Below, piece after piece: positions 53,431-64,000 of a DNA stretch of 64,000 nt. The DNA lies in NCBI GenBank assembly GCA_902651635.1, contig CACRSC010001917.1:543977-607976 (forward strand), read 5' to 3'. Numbering within the stretch: the stretch's first letter is position 1; each line of letters starts with the position of its first letter. The DNA is from Mastigamoeba balamuthi. Taxonomy: Eukaryota > Evosea > Mastigamoebida > Mastigamoebidae. The notes below the pieces were generated by a model that ran no database searches, was not told the DNA's origin, and was given only the letters and a program-made list of their open reading frames with translations. A program made the position numbers and the translations under genes.

Positions 53431-54382
53431 TGTGGGATCGCCTGTGCGCGGTCTGGGGTTGCGTGGGATGCAGTGGTGCTGTGTGTGGGGGGTGGGTTTG
53501 TTTGTTCGGTCTGTGCTCAAAGAATATTAAAAAATAGAGGCAAGAAGTGGGGTTGCCCTTACGAGCTATTTTTGGGTGGCTCAGATTCGCCCTTTTCCTC
53601 TCAGCGAGCAGCCCCCGGGCCCCACCCCTCCGGGTCCTGTCGGACTCCGTCGCCGACCCCCTTCCCCGCTATTTTTGCCACCCCTGACCGCGGAATCCCG
53701 CCTCCTCCGGGTGGTGGGCCGCAGGGCCAGGGGTGCCGCCCCGTAGAGCCCACGCGGTGGGCGGCGTTGCTCTGTTGTGCTCGTTGGTCAAGGAAAAGGA
53801 ACAGAAAAGACCATCTGGGGGCGTGAGCGCCGCGAAAAGGGCGGAATAACACTCTGGGCGCTTCAGATCCCACAGGCGGCTTCGCCCAGGACAGAATACG
53901 CGTTGTAAACCGTCCACGCTGGGGCCACACACCCGCACACACCGCAAGCGCCGGCGGGCCTCGAATTCGACATGAAAAAAAGGCGGCGAAAAAGCCGTAG
54001 ATGGCTCGGGCTATCGGCAGATGCGTTTGCGCTCAAGCAGCTGGTATATCCCTGGCAAGTTCCGCCTTGAGCGCACCCCCGCCGCTTCAACAGCCGACAC
54101 CGACGCGGCAAACGGGTCACGGTGACGACAAACGGCGAGTGGCGGATATTTGGTGGAAGATTTCCGAGGCATTTCCATTCGCACCCAATTGATTACTGGG
54201 GGTGTATCGCATCGGCACACCAGTGACTGGGTGTGCAAATGACCCTAGGCTGCCGTCCATGCCGCCCATAGAGCAATTTCTCGGACAGATCATAGCGCAG
54301 CAGATTCGCGTATCTTCTCATCAAGCTTTTGAACACAGGGCGCCAAAACTTTTTTTGCGCACCGCCCGCGGGTCCACGAGTC
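53431..54382. other. No confident gene
   Basis: It should hold the first exon(s) of the minus-strand gene at 51345-53430 and, at its right end, the RFC1 promoter. No frame has a recognisable domain. Confidence 0.4.
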
Positions 54383-57300
54383 ATGGGCAGGGACCTGTTC
54401 TCGTTCTTCGCCAGCGCCAAGGCCAGCACGTCCTCGTCGCAGGGGTCGTCGTCGTCCGCCAAGAAGAAGCCGCAGAGCCCCTCGGCGGACAAGAAGCCGC
54501 CGTCGTCGTCGCACAAGAAGCACGCAGACGAGGCCGACGAGGCCCCCGCCGCTCAGCACCCGCCCAAGAAGCGGTCGCCCGCCGCGACCCGTGCGCAAAC
54601 CCGACGCCGAAACCGCATTCAACTGACCCTCTGAGGGGCAAACTCCCGCGTCCACCGGCCCAACGCAACGCAGCGTCCCCGATCGAAGTGCCGTCCTCGG
54701 GGTCCGAGCCAGAGTCTGCCACGCCCCCGCCCAAGTCGCAGAGGAGGGGCAGCACGGGCAGCAGCAGCAGCGGAAGCAGAGGCAGCAGTGGCAGCAGTGG
54801 CAGCGAGCAGAAGAAGGGCAGCAGCGGAGCACAGGGCAGCGCACATAACGAATCCAGCAAAGCAGCAGCGCAGGCGGCGCAGGCACCCGAGCACGGGAGC
54901 GAGGCGGGAGCCGCGGCCACCGCAGAGGAGGAGGCGGCTGCAGCGGAGAGGGAGGCCGCGCGGGCGAGGCAGCTCGAGGAGGAGGCGCAGGAGGACAGGA
55001 AGCCCGTCAAGGCGCCCAAGGGCTTCGCCTTCGTCTCGGCCAAGAAGAAGGAGCACAAGATGGTCTTCCACTCCAGCGACGCCTCCGACAGCGGCTCCCC
55101 CGCCCCCGCCAAGCGGCCTGCGCCGCCCCCCTCGGCCTCCTCCCCGGGCGAGGGCTCTCCCCCGAGGAAGCGTGCGGCCGTCGCCGACGCCCCGAGGGCC
55201 ACTGCCGCCGCTGCCGTCGAGGAGAAGCCACGGGCAGCACCTGTCGCTCAGCCCTCCCCTGCGGCCGCCCCTGCGCCTGCGCCTGCGCCTGCGCCTGCAC
55301 CTGCACCTGCCTCTGCGGCTGCCCCTGCGGCCGCCCCTGCGCCTGCGCCTGAGCAGGTGGACGACATTGTGGACGATGTGGAGATGGACAGCCCGCCGCC
55401 CACGCCGCCGCACGCGGCCCCCAGGACGCCTGTGGCTGCGGCGAGGGCGTCGCCCGCCAAGAGGCAGCGCTCGCCGTCGCCCCAGAAGAAGCCACAGCAG
55501 CGGCAGCAGCACACGCCGCCGCGTGCGGGGCACGAGGGGGCGGGAGCGCAGCCGCAGTCGCCGCCGCAGAGCCACGAGAAGCCCAAGAGGGCGTGGGGGT
55601 CGTGGAGGCTGCACGAGACGGCCGCGCTGAACCCCGGGTCCAAGACGGTGCCCGAGGGCAAGCCGCAGTGCCTCGCGGGGCTCGTGTTCTGCGTGACGGG
55701 TCGCCAGGAGAGCCTCGACCGCGAGCAGGTCACCGAGCTCATCGAGCGATACGGAGGGTGGGCACCCTCTCGCGGTGTCCCGGGCCACCGTCACTCAGCG
55801 CTGCTGGCAGGGACGTGCAGAAGTCGCTGGGGAAGAGGGTGACGCACCTCGTCGCCGGGGCCGAGGCCGGGGAGAGCAAGATGGCGACGGCCATCGAGCG
55901 CGGCACCGTCACGGTCATCACAGAGGACGAGCTGTTCGAGCTCATCAGGACGCGGCCTGAGGGCAAGGCGTCGGCCAAGCACAAGGCGGCGCCCAAGAGG
56001 GCCCCCGCGCAGCCGCCGGCCCCGGCCCCGCTCTCCGTCGCCGCAGCGGCCCCCGGGGGCGCGGGCGCGGCGTCGGACATGCTGTGGGTCGACAAGTACA
56101 AGCCCGGGCGCTCGGCCGAGGTCGTGGGGGCGACGACGCTGCTGGCCAAGCTGAGGAAGTGGCTGAGCACGTGGGCGCAGACGGGGCAGCCGCCCAAGGA
56201 CAAGATACCGTACAGGGCGGTGCTGCTGAGCGGGCCACCTGGCGTCGGCAAGACGACCTCGGCGCACCTCGTGTGCCGCGAGGTCGGGCTCGACGTGGTC
56301 GAGTTCAACGCGAGCGACACGCGGTCCAAGCGCTCGCTCAAGGAGCAGGTCGAGGAGATGATCGGCAACAGGTCCATGTCCGAGTTCGCGGCGCGCCCGC
56401 AGGGGCAGGGGCAGCAGCAGCAGCAGCAGCGCAGGAGGGTGGCGCTGGTGATGGACGAGGTCGACGGGATGTCGTCGGGCGACAGGGGCGGCATGGCGGA
56501 GCTCATACAGCTCATCAGGAAGACCAAGGTACCCATCGTGTGCATCTGCAACGACAGGTCCAGTCCCAAGGTCCGCTCGCTGGCCAACTACTGCATGGAC
56601 ATCCGCTTCGCCAAGTGCGCCACGCCCTCGCCCTCGCCCTCGCCGTCGCCCGGCGGCTCTCACGCGCGGGACGGGCGTCTGCAGGCCGCTGCCGGCTCAG
56701 ATTGCGGGCAGGCTCGTGGAGATAGCCAAGCGCGAGGGCGTCGCGATCAGCCTCGACGCGGCGACCAGGGTGGCCACCGCGGGCAACTCGGATGTGCGCC
56801 AGTGCGTCCACATGCTCCACATGCTCGCGCTCAGCGTGCGCGGCGACAAGGACGCCGCGGCCCGGGGCATAGACGTATCCGACTCGCTGGCCGCCTCGTA
56901 CGGCTCCCGGCGCCCTGTCTTGCGCTGACCAGAGCGGCGCGCAGGCTCAAGACGGCGGTCAAGGACGTGGACCTGGGGGCGTTTGACGTCGCGCCCAAGC
57001 TGCTGCAGTGGGTGGGGTCGGACCTGGACGCCAAGTTCCGCTTCTACTACGCCGACTACAACCTCGTGCCGCTGATGGTGCAGGAGAACTACGTCAGGAC
57101 GCGCACGCAGCTGCCGCCCGCGGCGCACATGGACGCGATATGCCGCGCGGCCGACTGCCTCAGCGCCTCGGACGTGCTCTCGCGCTCCGTGCGCCAGCAG
57201 GGCCGCTGGGACCTCCTCAACGAGCACGCAGCCCTCTCCTGCGTCGTGCCGTCGTTCTACGTGCAGGGCTCGCTCACGGAGCGGGTCGCGTTCCCGGCGT

Positions 57301-58056
57301 TCGTTCCCTCGGCCAGGCGCGCGGGGGGCACCGTGACTCACGGCTGCGTGGCAGGTGGCTGGGGAAGTACTCGACGACGACCAAGAACAAGAGGCTGGCG
57401 AGGGACCTGCAGGGGCACATGCGCGCGGCGACTGGGTGCGCCTCGACGGACCAGGTGGTCCTCGAGTATCTCCCGGTGCTGCGCCCGAAGCTCTCGGTGC
57501 CGCTGGTCGCCAAGGGGACCGAGGCCGTGGACGGGCTGCTGGACTTCATGGACCAGTACGGCATTACGCGCGACGACTGGGACACTGTCATGGACATCGC
57601 GAGGGTCGTGTCGCCCTTCGACCGCGACGCCCCGAACATCGTCAACGAGATACCCTCGGCTGTCCGCTCCGTCTTCACCCGCAAGTGCGCCGAGAGCTGC
57701 TCGCTCCTGTTGGTTGCTGTGCCCTAAGCGCCTCCGCTCGCAGGTTCAACGATAGGATACACAGCACCGTCAGCAGGGCTCCTCGCCGCGGGGCCGGGGC
57801 GAGCGAGTGGTCAGCAGCGCCCGAGATCGGGGAGCGCGAGCCCGAGAAGGACCAGGACCCGGACGCGATCAGTGCTGTGCCCGAGGACTCGTCGCTGCCG
57901 GTCGAGGACGCAGACGACCAGGAGGACGACGAGGACGACATCAAGCACGACAAGCTCATCAAGGCACGCACGCCGAAGAAGAGCAGCGGCAAGGGGGCCG
58001 CAGAAGGCAAGCCAGCCCGCGGCGGACGCGGCGGCCGTGGACGCAAGAAGCAGTAA
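54383..58056 (+). CDS. RFC1: RFC1, large subunit of replication factor C
   Basis: RFC1 loads PCNA onto primed DNA. The ATG at 54383 starts MGRDLFSFF, like a PIP-type QxxLxxFF motif expected at the RFC1 N-terminus. A long disordered Ser/Pro/Ala region follows. A BRCT domain (CLAGLVFCVTGRQESLDREQ, intron at about 55757-55812, then KSLGKRVTHLVAGAEAGESK) leads to the AAA+ clamp-loader core: DMLWVDKYKPGRSAEVVG, Walker A LLSGPPGVGKTTSAHLV, VVEFNASDTRSKRSLKE, Walker B ALVMDEVDGMSSGDRGGM and sensor-1 IVCICNDRSSPKVRSL. The C-terminal RFC1 domain (FRFYYADYNLVPLMVQENY, DQYGITRDDWDTVMDIAR) and an acidic/basic tail finish at 58056. Introns near 54591-54681, 56625-56695, 56915-56940, 57305-57355 and 57695-57742 restore frame. 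All expected parts are present. Confidence 0.95.
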
Positions 58057-58155
58057 GCTGCAGTTAGTATTGCACACGAGTGTGGCGTCACCGCCGCAGA
58101 AGCAATAGTGTTGACAGCGGTGTGGTTGATGGGAAGCAAGCACCTCATGCCAGGG

Positions 58156-59859
58156 CTAGTTCTTGCCCTCTTTGTCGTCCTTGCTGTTCTTCATGAGTGT
58201 GTTGGCGGTGTCAGGGTCCACAGGGGACCATTCGCTGCCGAACATGAGCAGCCCGTGGCTCTGGAGAAGCCCCGCAGCGTTGCCGACGCCGACCAGCCTG
58301 CACAGTTCGTTTGCTGTGTTGCGTGCGCGCTGTGAGGCAACGAGCGAGCGCGCGAGCTGTGTGGGAGGCGGTGATCGAACGGTCTTTGTCGCAGGCAGCA
58401 AAGAGGAATTCCTGTGTCATGTGCTTGATGGTGATGTTGAGCGAGGTCATCAGCTTCGAAAGAGGCCCGGCAAGGCAGTTCACCCTCTCCATTGCATCAG
58501 GCGCGCTGTTACCACGCGCGCTCACGGGTGAGACTGCAGGAAGAAGAGGGGAAGGGGGGGGACCACGCCAGGTCCGTCTGCTCACTCCATCTGAACGTTG
58601 TTACAGAGCGCGCGGTACTCTGGGGGGAAGACCGTGTCGTAGATGAGTCCGCGGAGCTGGTCCATCTCCTCCATGACCCCGCACAGGATCACCGTGACCG
58701 GCAGGAACACCTCCACAGTCCTGCGGTACCCGTCCCAGAGGGAGGCGTGAGCGTGCGGTGCGGTTCCCCAGCGCCGGTAGCGGTGCAGCGCACAGCGGGT
58801 CCCTCAGCGACGAGGCCAGGACGCCCAGCAGGGCGCGCACGGCCTCGCGGACGACGTCGTCGCCGACGAGCGCGTGCCAGCCCTTGGGGCTGTTGACGAG
58901 GTTGCTGATGACGGCCTGCCTGAGCCTGCCGAGGTCCGTCTGCCCCCCTTCCTGCCCGCCCTGCAGCACGCGCAGGTACAGCGGCAGCAGCGCCGAGTAC
59001 GACTCGAGGTCCTCCTGCTCGGGCTCTGCGCGCGCGGGCGCCAGCGGCCCCAGGCCCACCGTCAGGTTGAACAGCAGCTTGCAGGCCTCTGTCACGTGCA
59101 TCCCCGGCGGCCACCGCGCCCCCGCCGCCGCCTGCGCCGCCGCGATCGCCCGCGTGGCGGCCCGCACGCCGTGCAGCGCCCGCAGCGCCCGCGCGTGCTC
59201 CTCGGCCAGCGACAGCTGCACCAGCATGCGGCACGCCAGGAACACCTCCTCGGCACCCCCCGCCGCCCGCTCCAGCGCCCGCACCAGCGCCGCCTGCGCC
59301 CCGAGCGCCACCGCCAGCGCGCGGTGCCCCGCGTGCCGCGTCACCAGGTTGATCGCCACCTTGAGCGCCTCGCTCGCCACGTCAGCGCTCTCGCACCCGG
59401 CGCCCCCGGTGGCGACGAGGCCCGCGCGGCGCGCGAAGAGCTCGTAGCAGGCCGCGTCGGCGGTGGGCTCGATGGCGGCGCCCTCGCGCAGCAGCAGCCG
59501 CAGCGCTCGCGACGCCGTGTCGACTGTGCGAGGGGGAACGCGCCGAGCGGGGCTCTGAGAGCCGGTGACGTGGAGATGGGGGGGAGGCGCACAGTGGGCG
59601 GGGGAGATGCCCGGGGCGCGGAGGACGTCCCAGAGGGCGGCGACGAGGGCGCGCTTGTCGTCGGCAGAGTTGGGCGGGACAAAGGCCCACGTGTCTGGGC
59701 GGCCACCCAGCGTGAGCGAAGGACGGCTGGGCTGGGCCGGGGCTGGGCGAGGGAAGAGAGGGAGAGCGGACCCTTCTCCTGCTGGCACCACTGCTCCACG
59801 GCGGGGACCCACTCGCCCGAGGCCGCGTGCGCTCGCAGGGCCCTCGTCACGTCCTGCAT
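58156..59859 (-). CDS. RIC8: RIC8 (synembryn), G-alpha chaperone/GEF
   Basis: RIC8 folds and activates heterotrimeric G-alpha subunits. The best start is the ATG at 59859 (MQDVTRALRAHAASGEWV). Exon 2 has AFVPPNSADDKRALVAALWD (human [20 protein letters not shown]). The long third exon is an armadillo-like solenoid with SADVASEALKVAINLVTRHA, FLACRMLVQLSLAEEHARAL, TEACKLLFNLTVGLG and AVISNLVNSPKGWHALV (human ERAMEILKVLFNITLD, AVNLLGNLPLKCLDVLL). Near the end, ITIKHMTQEFLFAACDKD and VGVGNAAGLLQSHGLLMFGS match the human VKRVAAEFLFVLCSES and TGYGNAAGLLAARGLM. The middle exons at 58750-58590 are only roughly placed. The gene implies G-protein signalling in this organism. Confidence 0.88.
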
Positions 59860-60678
59860 CTCGGCTCTTCCGTTGCTCTCTGCCAGATTCGGGCACAGCA
59901 GCACAGCACCAGAAGAAAAAAAGATATCACACAGGGGAAAACCGGAACGAATTGAATCCTGTTCCTGATCGGGGGTGTGCGTTGTTCGAAATCTCGATTA
60001 TCTGCCAAGAACAGGATTCCGAGAGCAAAACGGCCCGTATCTGTTGTTTCTGAAACGTGGCAGTTACAGGGGCAGTTATGTGTACCAAATGGAGGGTGAT
60101 TTCCAGTTGTTTGTTTGGGAGAGGGGAGCGTGCGTGGAGTGTTGACTTCTGGGTGAACCGTCGGCCGTCGAAGTAAGGAAAGAAAGCAGAGAAAGAAGGA
60201 GTCGGAAGAGGACAGGAAAGAAGAGGGGAAGCAGCTGAGGGAGGAGGGGTGTGGGGGACAGGAGAAGGGTAAGTCGTGCACAGGAAACGGGTGCCCCGCA
60301 GTAAGAGAGCGAGAGAGAGGAGAGAGCCAGCTCGAGCAGAGGACGCATGTTCTGGGCCTCCCCCCGATGGGTGCAAACGCGAGCAGGAGAGCAGCGGAGT
60401 GACAGCACGCTCCGCCCTCGCCCTCCCGCTGCGTGCGACCCACGGGTGAAAGAAGAGGAAAGGAAGGAAGGGTCTTTGTGGCTCTCGCTCCTCCCCCTCT
60501 CCCCCCTCCCCCGCTCTCTCCCCTGCGTGGCGGGCTCGTTCTCGCAGTGCGCGGCTTCGCTTCATCATAAGAGTAGTGTGTCTGATCGTCAGGCTTACAC
60601 GGGGGACTCTGCCCTGGGCCCCCCGCACTGGGTGCGCGCGGCGTGGCCGGGCGGGCCGAGGCATGCAGTCCTTCTGCT
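59860..60678. other. Intergenic, purine-rich, no gene seen
   Basis: A long A/G-rich tract lies at about 60170-60330 (GAAAGAAAG...GAGAGAGAGG), and a C/T-rich one at 60480-60530. Likely the SCAI 3' untranslated region and the RIC8 promoter. Frames here are low-complexity shadows. Confidence 0.5.
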
Positions 60679-63240
60679 TCAGTGGTTGTGGACCTGGAAC
60701 CTGCCGGGGTCCGTCACCGTGTACGGCGACGGCGGCAGCGGCGGCGCCGAGACGTTGACGAGCGGGGAGGCCGGGGGGGACGTGACCGGTGCCAGTGCGC
60801 CGACAAGAGGCGAGACGGGGCCCGCGGGGACCGACATCCCCTGGGCGGGCGAGGCCGGGGGGCCGAACAGCGCCCCGACGCCCAGCGAGTTGGCGATCCT
60901 CGTCACGATCGACGCGAGGTGGGGGTCCGTCAGCAGCGACGCGGGCAGCGCGGGGAAGATCGTCGGCAGCCAGTCAGGGCCCTGCGCGGCGTCGTCGTGA
61001 CGTTAGCCAAACGCGCAAAAAGACGGTCGCTGATGAGAGGCGCCGCCCACCTTCGAGTTGGACGCGAGGAACAGGGACAGCGTCGCGTGGCAGAACACAA
61101 AGCGCATGATGAACTGCTGCAGGAACTCGTCCTCAAAGAACTTGAGCAACACCGGGGCTGCGCGTGCGTGTATCGTCTCGGCTCAGTTTCGCTATCAAAA
61201 GCGGGGCTTGGCTGAATTGCTGGCGCACGCATCCCGGGGGCTGATCGGAAGGAGTCGGCGAGCCACGCGAAGAAGTCCGCGAGGTCGGCGGCCGACTGGT
61301 GGAACGCGGCGTCCTGCGGCGTGCGCACGCCGCAGAGCACGCAGAACGCCGGCAGCGGCGCGTGGAGGAACAGGGTGAACAGCCCCGGCTCGTTGGCGCC
61401 GGTGCCCTCCCAGTGCTGCGGCGACAGCAGGCAGAGGACGGGCTCGCCGAACGGCGAGCTGAGCGAGGCGAACGGGGAGCTGCCGTCGCTGTCGACGACG
61501 AGGACCAGCGGGCGCCTCGTGAACGGCTGGATGTCGTGCGCGCACAGCACAGTAGCCGCCGAGCTGTTCGTGCGGTAGTTGGGGTCGGGCGCCATGCGCA
61601 GCCCGTTGAACACGTGGCCCCCGCCCGTCGTGTACTGCGCCGCGTCCGAGCTCAGGTACACCAGCATGACCTCGTTTTGCCCGAGGCCCTGCGACCGCCA
61701 ATTCCCAGTTTAGTTGGCGCTACGTGGCGCAGGCATTTCTTGGGGGTGGGGGGGGGGGGCGCGTACAGTCCCGATGGTGGCCATGTGGTTCAGCAGCTGC
61801 GAGACCGAGCCCTGGTACAGCAGGTACTTGTGCGGGTTGCGGTGCGGCGACTCGGCGCCGTCGGGGCCGTCTCGCGGCGCCATGCCCATCTGGCCCTGGG
61901 CGCCGCGCTGCTGCTGCGGCTGGAAGTCGACCTCGAGCGAGTGCATCATGCGCAGCATGTCGAGCGTCAGCTCGCTGAACTTGACCTGCGAACGCTTGGT
62001 CCCCACGATGACCGCGCTGTGCAGGCGCGCCCTCGACTGCGGCCTGGCAGCGGCGGCGGCCCCCGGCTGCTCGTCAGCGCCGGCGCCGTCGGGGATCCTG
62101 AGGCGGCCCGTCTCGACGTAGGGGCTGATCTTCCCCGACGCCTCGCGCAGCGCGACGGGGATGTGGTGCGCCTGGAAGCTCTTGATCTCCTCGAGCAGCG
62201 CCTGCCACTGGTGCACCTCGGCCTTGGTGGGGTTCGCCTCGGTGATGAAGCGCAGCACCAGCAGCTTCATGTCCGTCACGATTGCGTCGAGCACGTCGCC
62301 CGCCACGCCGAAGAAGATGCAGACCAGCAGGAACCTCGCGTGGTACCGCAGGTTCCTCTGCAGCAGCCCGCTCGACGTCGCCCCCGCGTTGCCGCCCGTC
62401 GGCGGCGGCGGCAGGCGCGACGCGGGGTTCAGCGATCCCAGCACCGCGGGGATCGCGCGCGGCGCAGAGGTCCCCGGCGGCGGCATCGGCGGCTGCGCCT
62501 GCGGCGCCGTCTGCTGCGTGTCCTTGAAGTACGCGCGCGAGCGGATCGCCGAGTAGAACATGTACGCCTCGTGCAGGTAGCACGTGTCGCTCGTCCGCAG
62601 GTAGTAGTGGTAGTAGAGCCTTGACGGGTGCGACGGCGGCACAGTCGGCGTTATTTTATGCCGCCGATAGGGGGGGTAGGGGGGTTGCTGTTGCTCTTAT
62701 TGGGAGGGGCCGAGAGAGAGCGTACTGGGCAATCCGGGCAGCGAGCTCTCCGACCTCCCAGCGCTTGAGGTTCGTCGGCGCAGTGGACTCGAGCACCGAG
62801 CGGTGCTGCTGCTGCATCTTCCACAGCTGGAGCCAGCGGGCAGTTTGGCGCAACACGCGGGGCGCGTAGGGCGCAGAGATTGTTTTAGACAAAGCGGAGA
62901 AAAAAAATACCAACGAATAAGAAAAAGACGGGGGCGCGCACACAGAGAGCTCTCACACACACAGACGCAAGGGCAAAAATACGCCAACAGCGGGCAAACA
63001 ACAACGCGCGCTCCGGGCAGCAAACGCACCTTCGAGTACGTGTTGAACGCCTTCTCGAAGAAGGGCTCCCAGTACGCCCCGACCGAAGGCAGCGCCCTGT
63101 GCGAGCGCGCGTGAGACCCCGGCCGGGGGGTTAATTGTGTTTTTCTCTGTGCCCGCGTGCCTGAGCCGCGAGAAGATCTTCTCGGCCTTCTGGCGCGTGT
63201 ACTGGAACTCCTCGCACACGCTCTGCGGTGGTCGCTCCAT
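60679..63240 (-). CDS. SCAI: SCAI homologue (suppressor of cancer cell invasion)
   Basis: In animals SCAI restrains MRTF/SRF transcription and acts with 53BP1 in double-strand break repair. The ATG at 63240 gives CEEFQYTRQKAEKIFSRL (human EFHYLLEKSKHLFNGL). The next exons give VGAYWEPFFEKAFNTYSK, WKMQQQHRSVLES, NLKRWEVGELAARIAQ and YYHYYLRTSDTCYLHEAYMF YSAIRSRAY, then KFSELTLDMLRMMHSLE, NPHKYLLYQGSVSQLLNHM, VMLVYLSSDA, IQPFTRRPLVLVVDSDGS, PVLCLLSPQHW, FTLFLHAPLPAFCVLCG and LLKFFEDEFLQQFIMRFVFC. All align in order with human SCAI. Introns lie near 63165-63095, 63030-62855, 62680-62640, 61760-61700, 61240-61155 and 61045-60985. The C-terminus has a Pro/Ser-rich extension not typical of the family. 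Confidence 0.93.
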
Positions 63241-63856
63241 CGAATGCCCTGCGGGGATCGCATTCCGCGCGCGCGCCGCGTTTGTAAGGGGAGGGGCTCT
63301 GCGCGCGGTTGCCGCCCGTGCGTGGTGACTCGCTTTATATTTCTTTCCTCCACCGGCCGCTCTAATTAACACGTCGTAACGAGCGCCTCCGCGTCCAACG
63401 CCAACGGCGGCGAAATGCGCTCGCGCAGCGCGCCGAACGGCGGGGGAGTGGCGTGGGGGCACGCGGGGCGCTGGGGCGAGGGGCGAGGGCGTCGCACCGA
63501 GAGACTTAATTAGCGAGGCGGTGGTCACGGACCAAGTCGACGGCGGGAGGGGAGTGGCGAGTAGCGGGGGCGACTGGGACAGGGCCGGCAATGCGGTGTC
63601 AAGATCGGCCCACACACAAGGAGCGGAGGGAAAGTTGCGTTGCCTTGGGCGGGGACGGGGAGAGGGTTTTATGCGCTGGGCGCCCCGAACGTGTTCTTTT
63701 TCAAAAAAGACCCACCAAAAGCACCCTCGTATCTCCCCCCACCCGCGACAGTATCTTCGCCGTTTGGGTCTCCAACCGGCGGCACAACACACAACCACCA
63801 CCACAAAAGAAAAAAAAACAAAAGCAAAAATAAAATCGCGCAACAACAATCGATTG
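63241..63856. other. Divergent intergenic region
   Basis: Separates the SCAI start (minus) from the RNA-ligase-like start (plus). GC-rich at first, then an A-rich stretch (63800-63850) just before the ATG at 63857. No gene is seen. Confidence 0.45.
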
Positions 63857-64000
63857 ATGTCGCAGCAGCAGCAGAGCGAGTCGTCGAGCAGGGCGCTGGC
63901 GTACGTCGAGCGCATACGGGGCCTGGAGCCCATCAAGGGCGCCGACCGCATCGAGGTCGCGCGCGTCCGCGGCTGGCGGGTCGTCGTGCGCCGCGGGCAG
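63857..64000 (+). CDS. RNA-ligase-like protein, N-terminal OB part (truncated by window edge)
   Basis: The ATG at 63857 opens a Gln/Ser leader and then YVERIRGLEPIKGADRIEVA followed by RVRGWRVVVRRGQ, where the window ends. 'I..I.pI.GADrIe.a.V.GW.vVv.kG' is the start of the OB-fold leader of the Deinococcus-type RNA ligase family (Rnl5, TIGR02306-like), which also occurs in some protists. Such ligases seal nicked RNA through a Lys-AMP intermediate. The catalytic KxDG would lie beyond the window, so activity cannot be judged. A phenylalanyl-tRNA synthetase beta or EMAP-like OB domain is a less likely alternative. Confidence 0.6.
   Translation, partial: MSQQQQSESSSRALAYVERIRGLEPIKGADRIEVARVRGWRVVVRRGQ

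Noticed and set aside
1-64000. Retroelements, viral remnants and DNA transposons
   Set aside because: No reverse transcriptase, integrase, transposase, capsid or terminal-repeat structure was recognised on either strand.

Overview
This is nuclear DNA of a GC-rich unicellular eukaryote. Genes lie on both strands, often only 100-200 bases apart, and are broken by many short GT-AG introns (about 30-175 nt), with a few apparent GC-AG introns. The gene mix points to a unikont protist, most likely an amoebozoan that can build a cilium. The clues are an F-BAR protein, calcineurin A, RIC8, SCAI and a kinesin-2 motor, together with a plant-type tandem AAA ATPase and a plant-type Nudix hydrolase. A Mastigamoeba-like amoeba would fit, but that is inference. 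One 552-base assembly gap (45464-46015) lies inside a gene.

Layout. 1-11 kb is AT-richer and looks accessory. It holds a caspase/CHAT-like gene, two tandem-repeat arrays (about 116 bp and exactly 98 bp periods) flanking a small unknown spliced gene, a multi-pass membrane protein, a RhiA-like gene, a broken RPA70N-like OB-fold gene and an unknown spliced gene. 11-25 kb carries housekeeping genes: SKI3/TTC37 (exosome cofactor), a Cys-containing orphan, a polyQ protein, SLY1 (SNARE regulator) and kinesin-2. 25-26.3 kb has an 82-bp tandem repeat and a START-like gene in broken frames. 26.5-31 kb has an F-BAR plus ADP-ribosyltransferase fusion (the most striking gene here), RAB5IF and a Nudix hydrolase. 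31-36.5 kb has an acidic Q/E-rich protein and a small orphan between two gene-poor stretches. 36.5-43.7 kb has a secreted esterase and a chitinase (convergent), calcineurin A and NUP85. 44.6-49.4 kb is the plant-type AAA ATPase. 49.7-54 kb has a Sel1-repeat protein and an orphan with a coiled-coil tail. 54.4-64 kb has RFC1, RIC8, SCAI and the first exon of an RNA-ligase-like protein.

Most recognisable genes are single-copy core eukaryotic functions: RNA decay, ER-Golgi fusion, nuclear pore, clamp loading, G-alpha chaperoning and ER insertion. They do not form one pathway. The only plausible local functional pair is the secreted esterase and chitinase, both polysaccharide-directed and perhaps linked to feeding or to remodelling of a chitinous cyst wall. 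All product names rest on reading the translations by eye; exon edges are stated only where the splice signals and reading frame agree.
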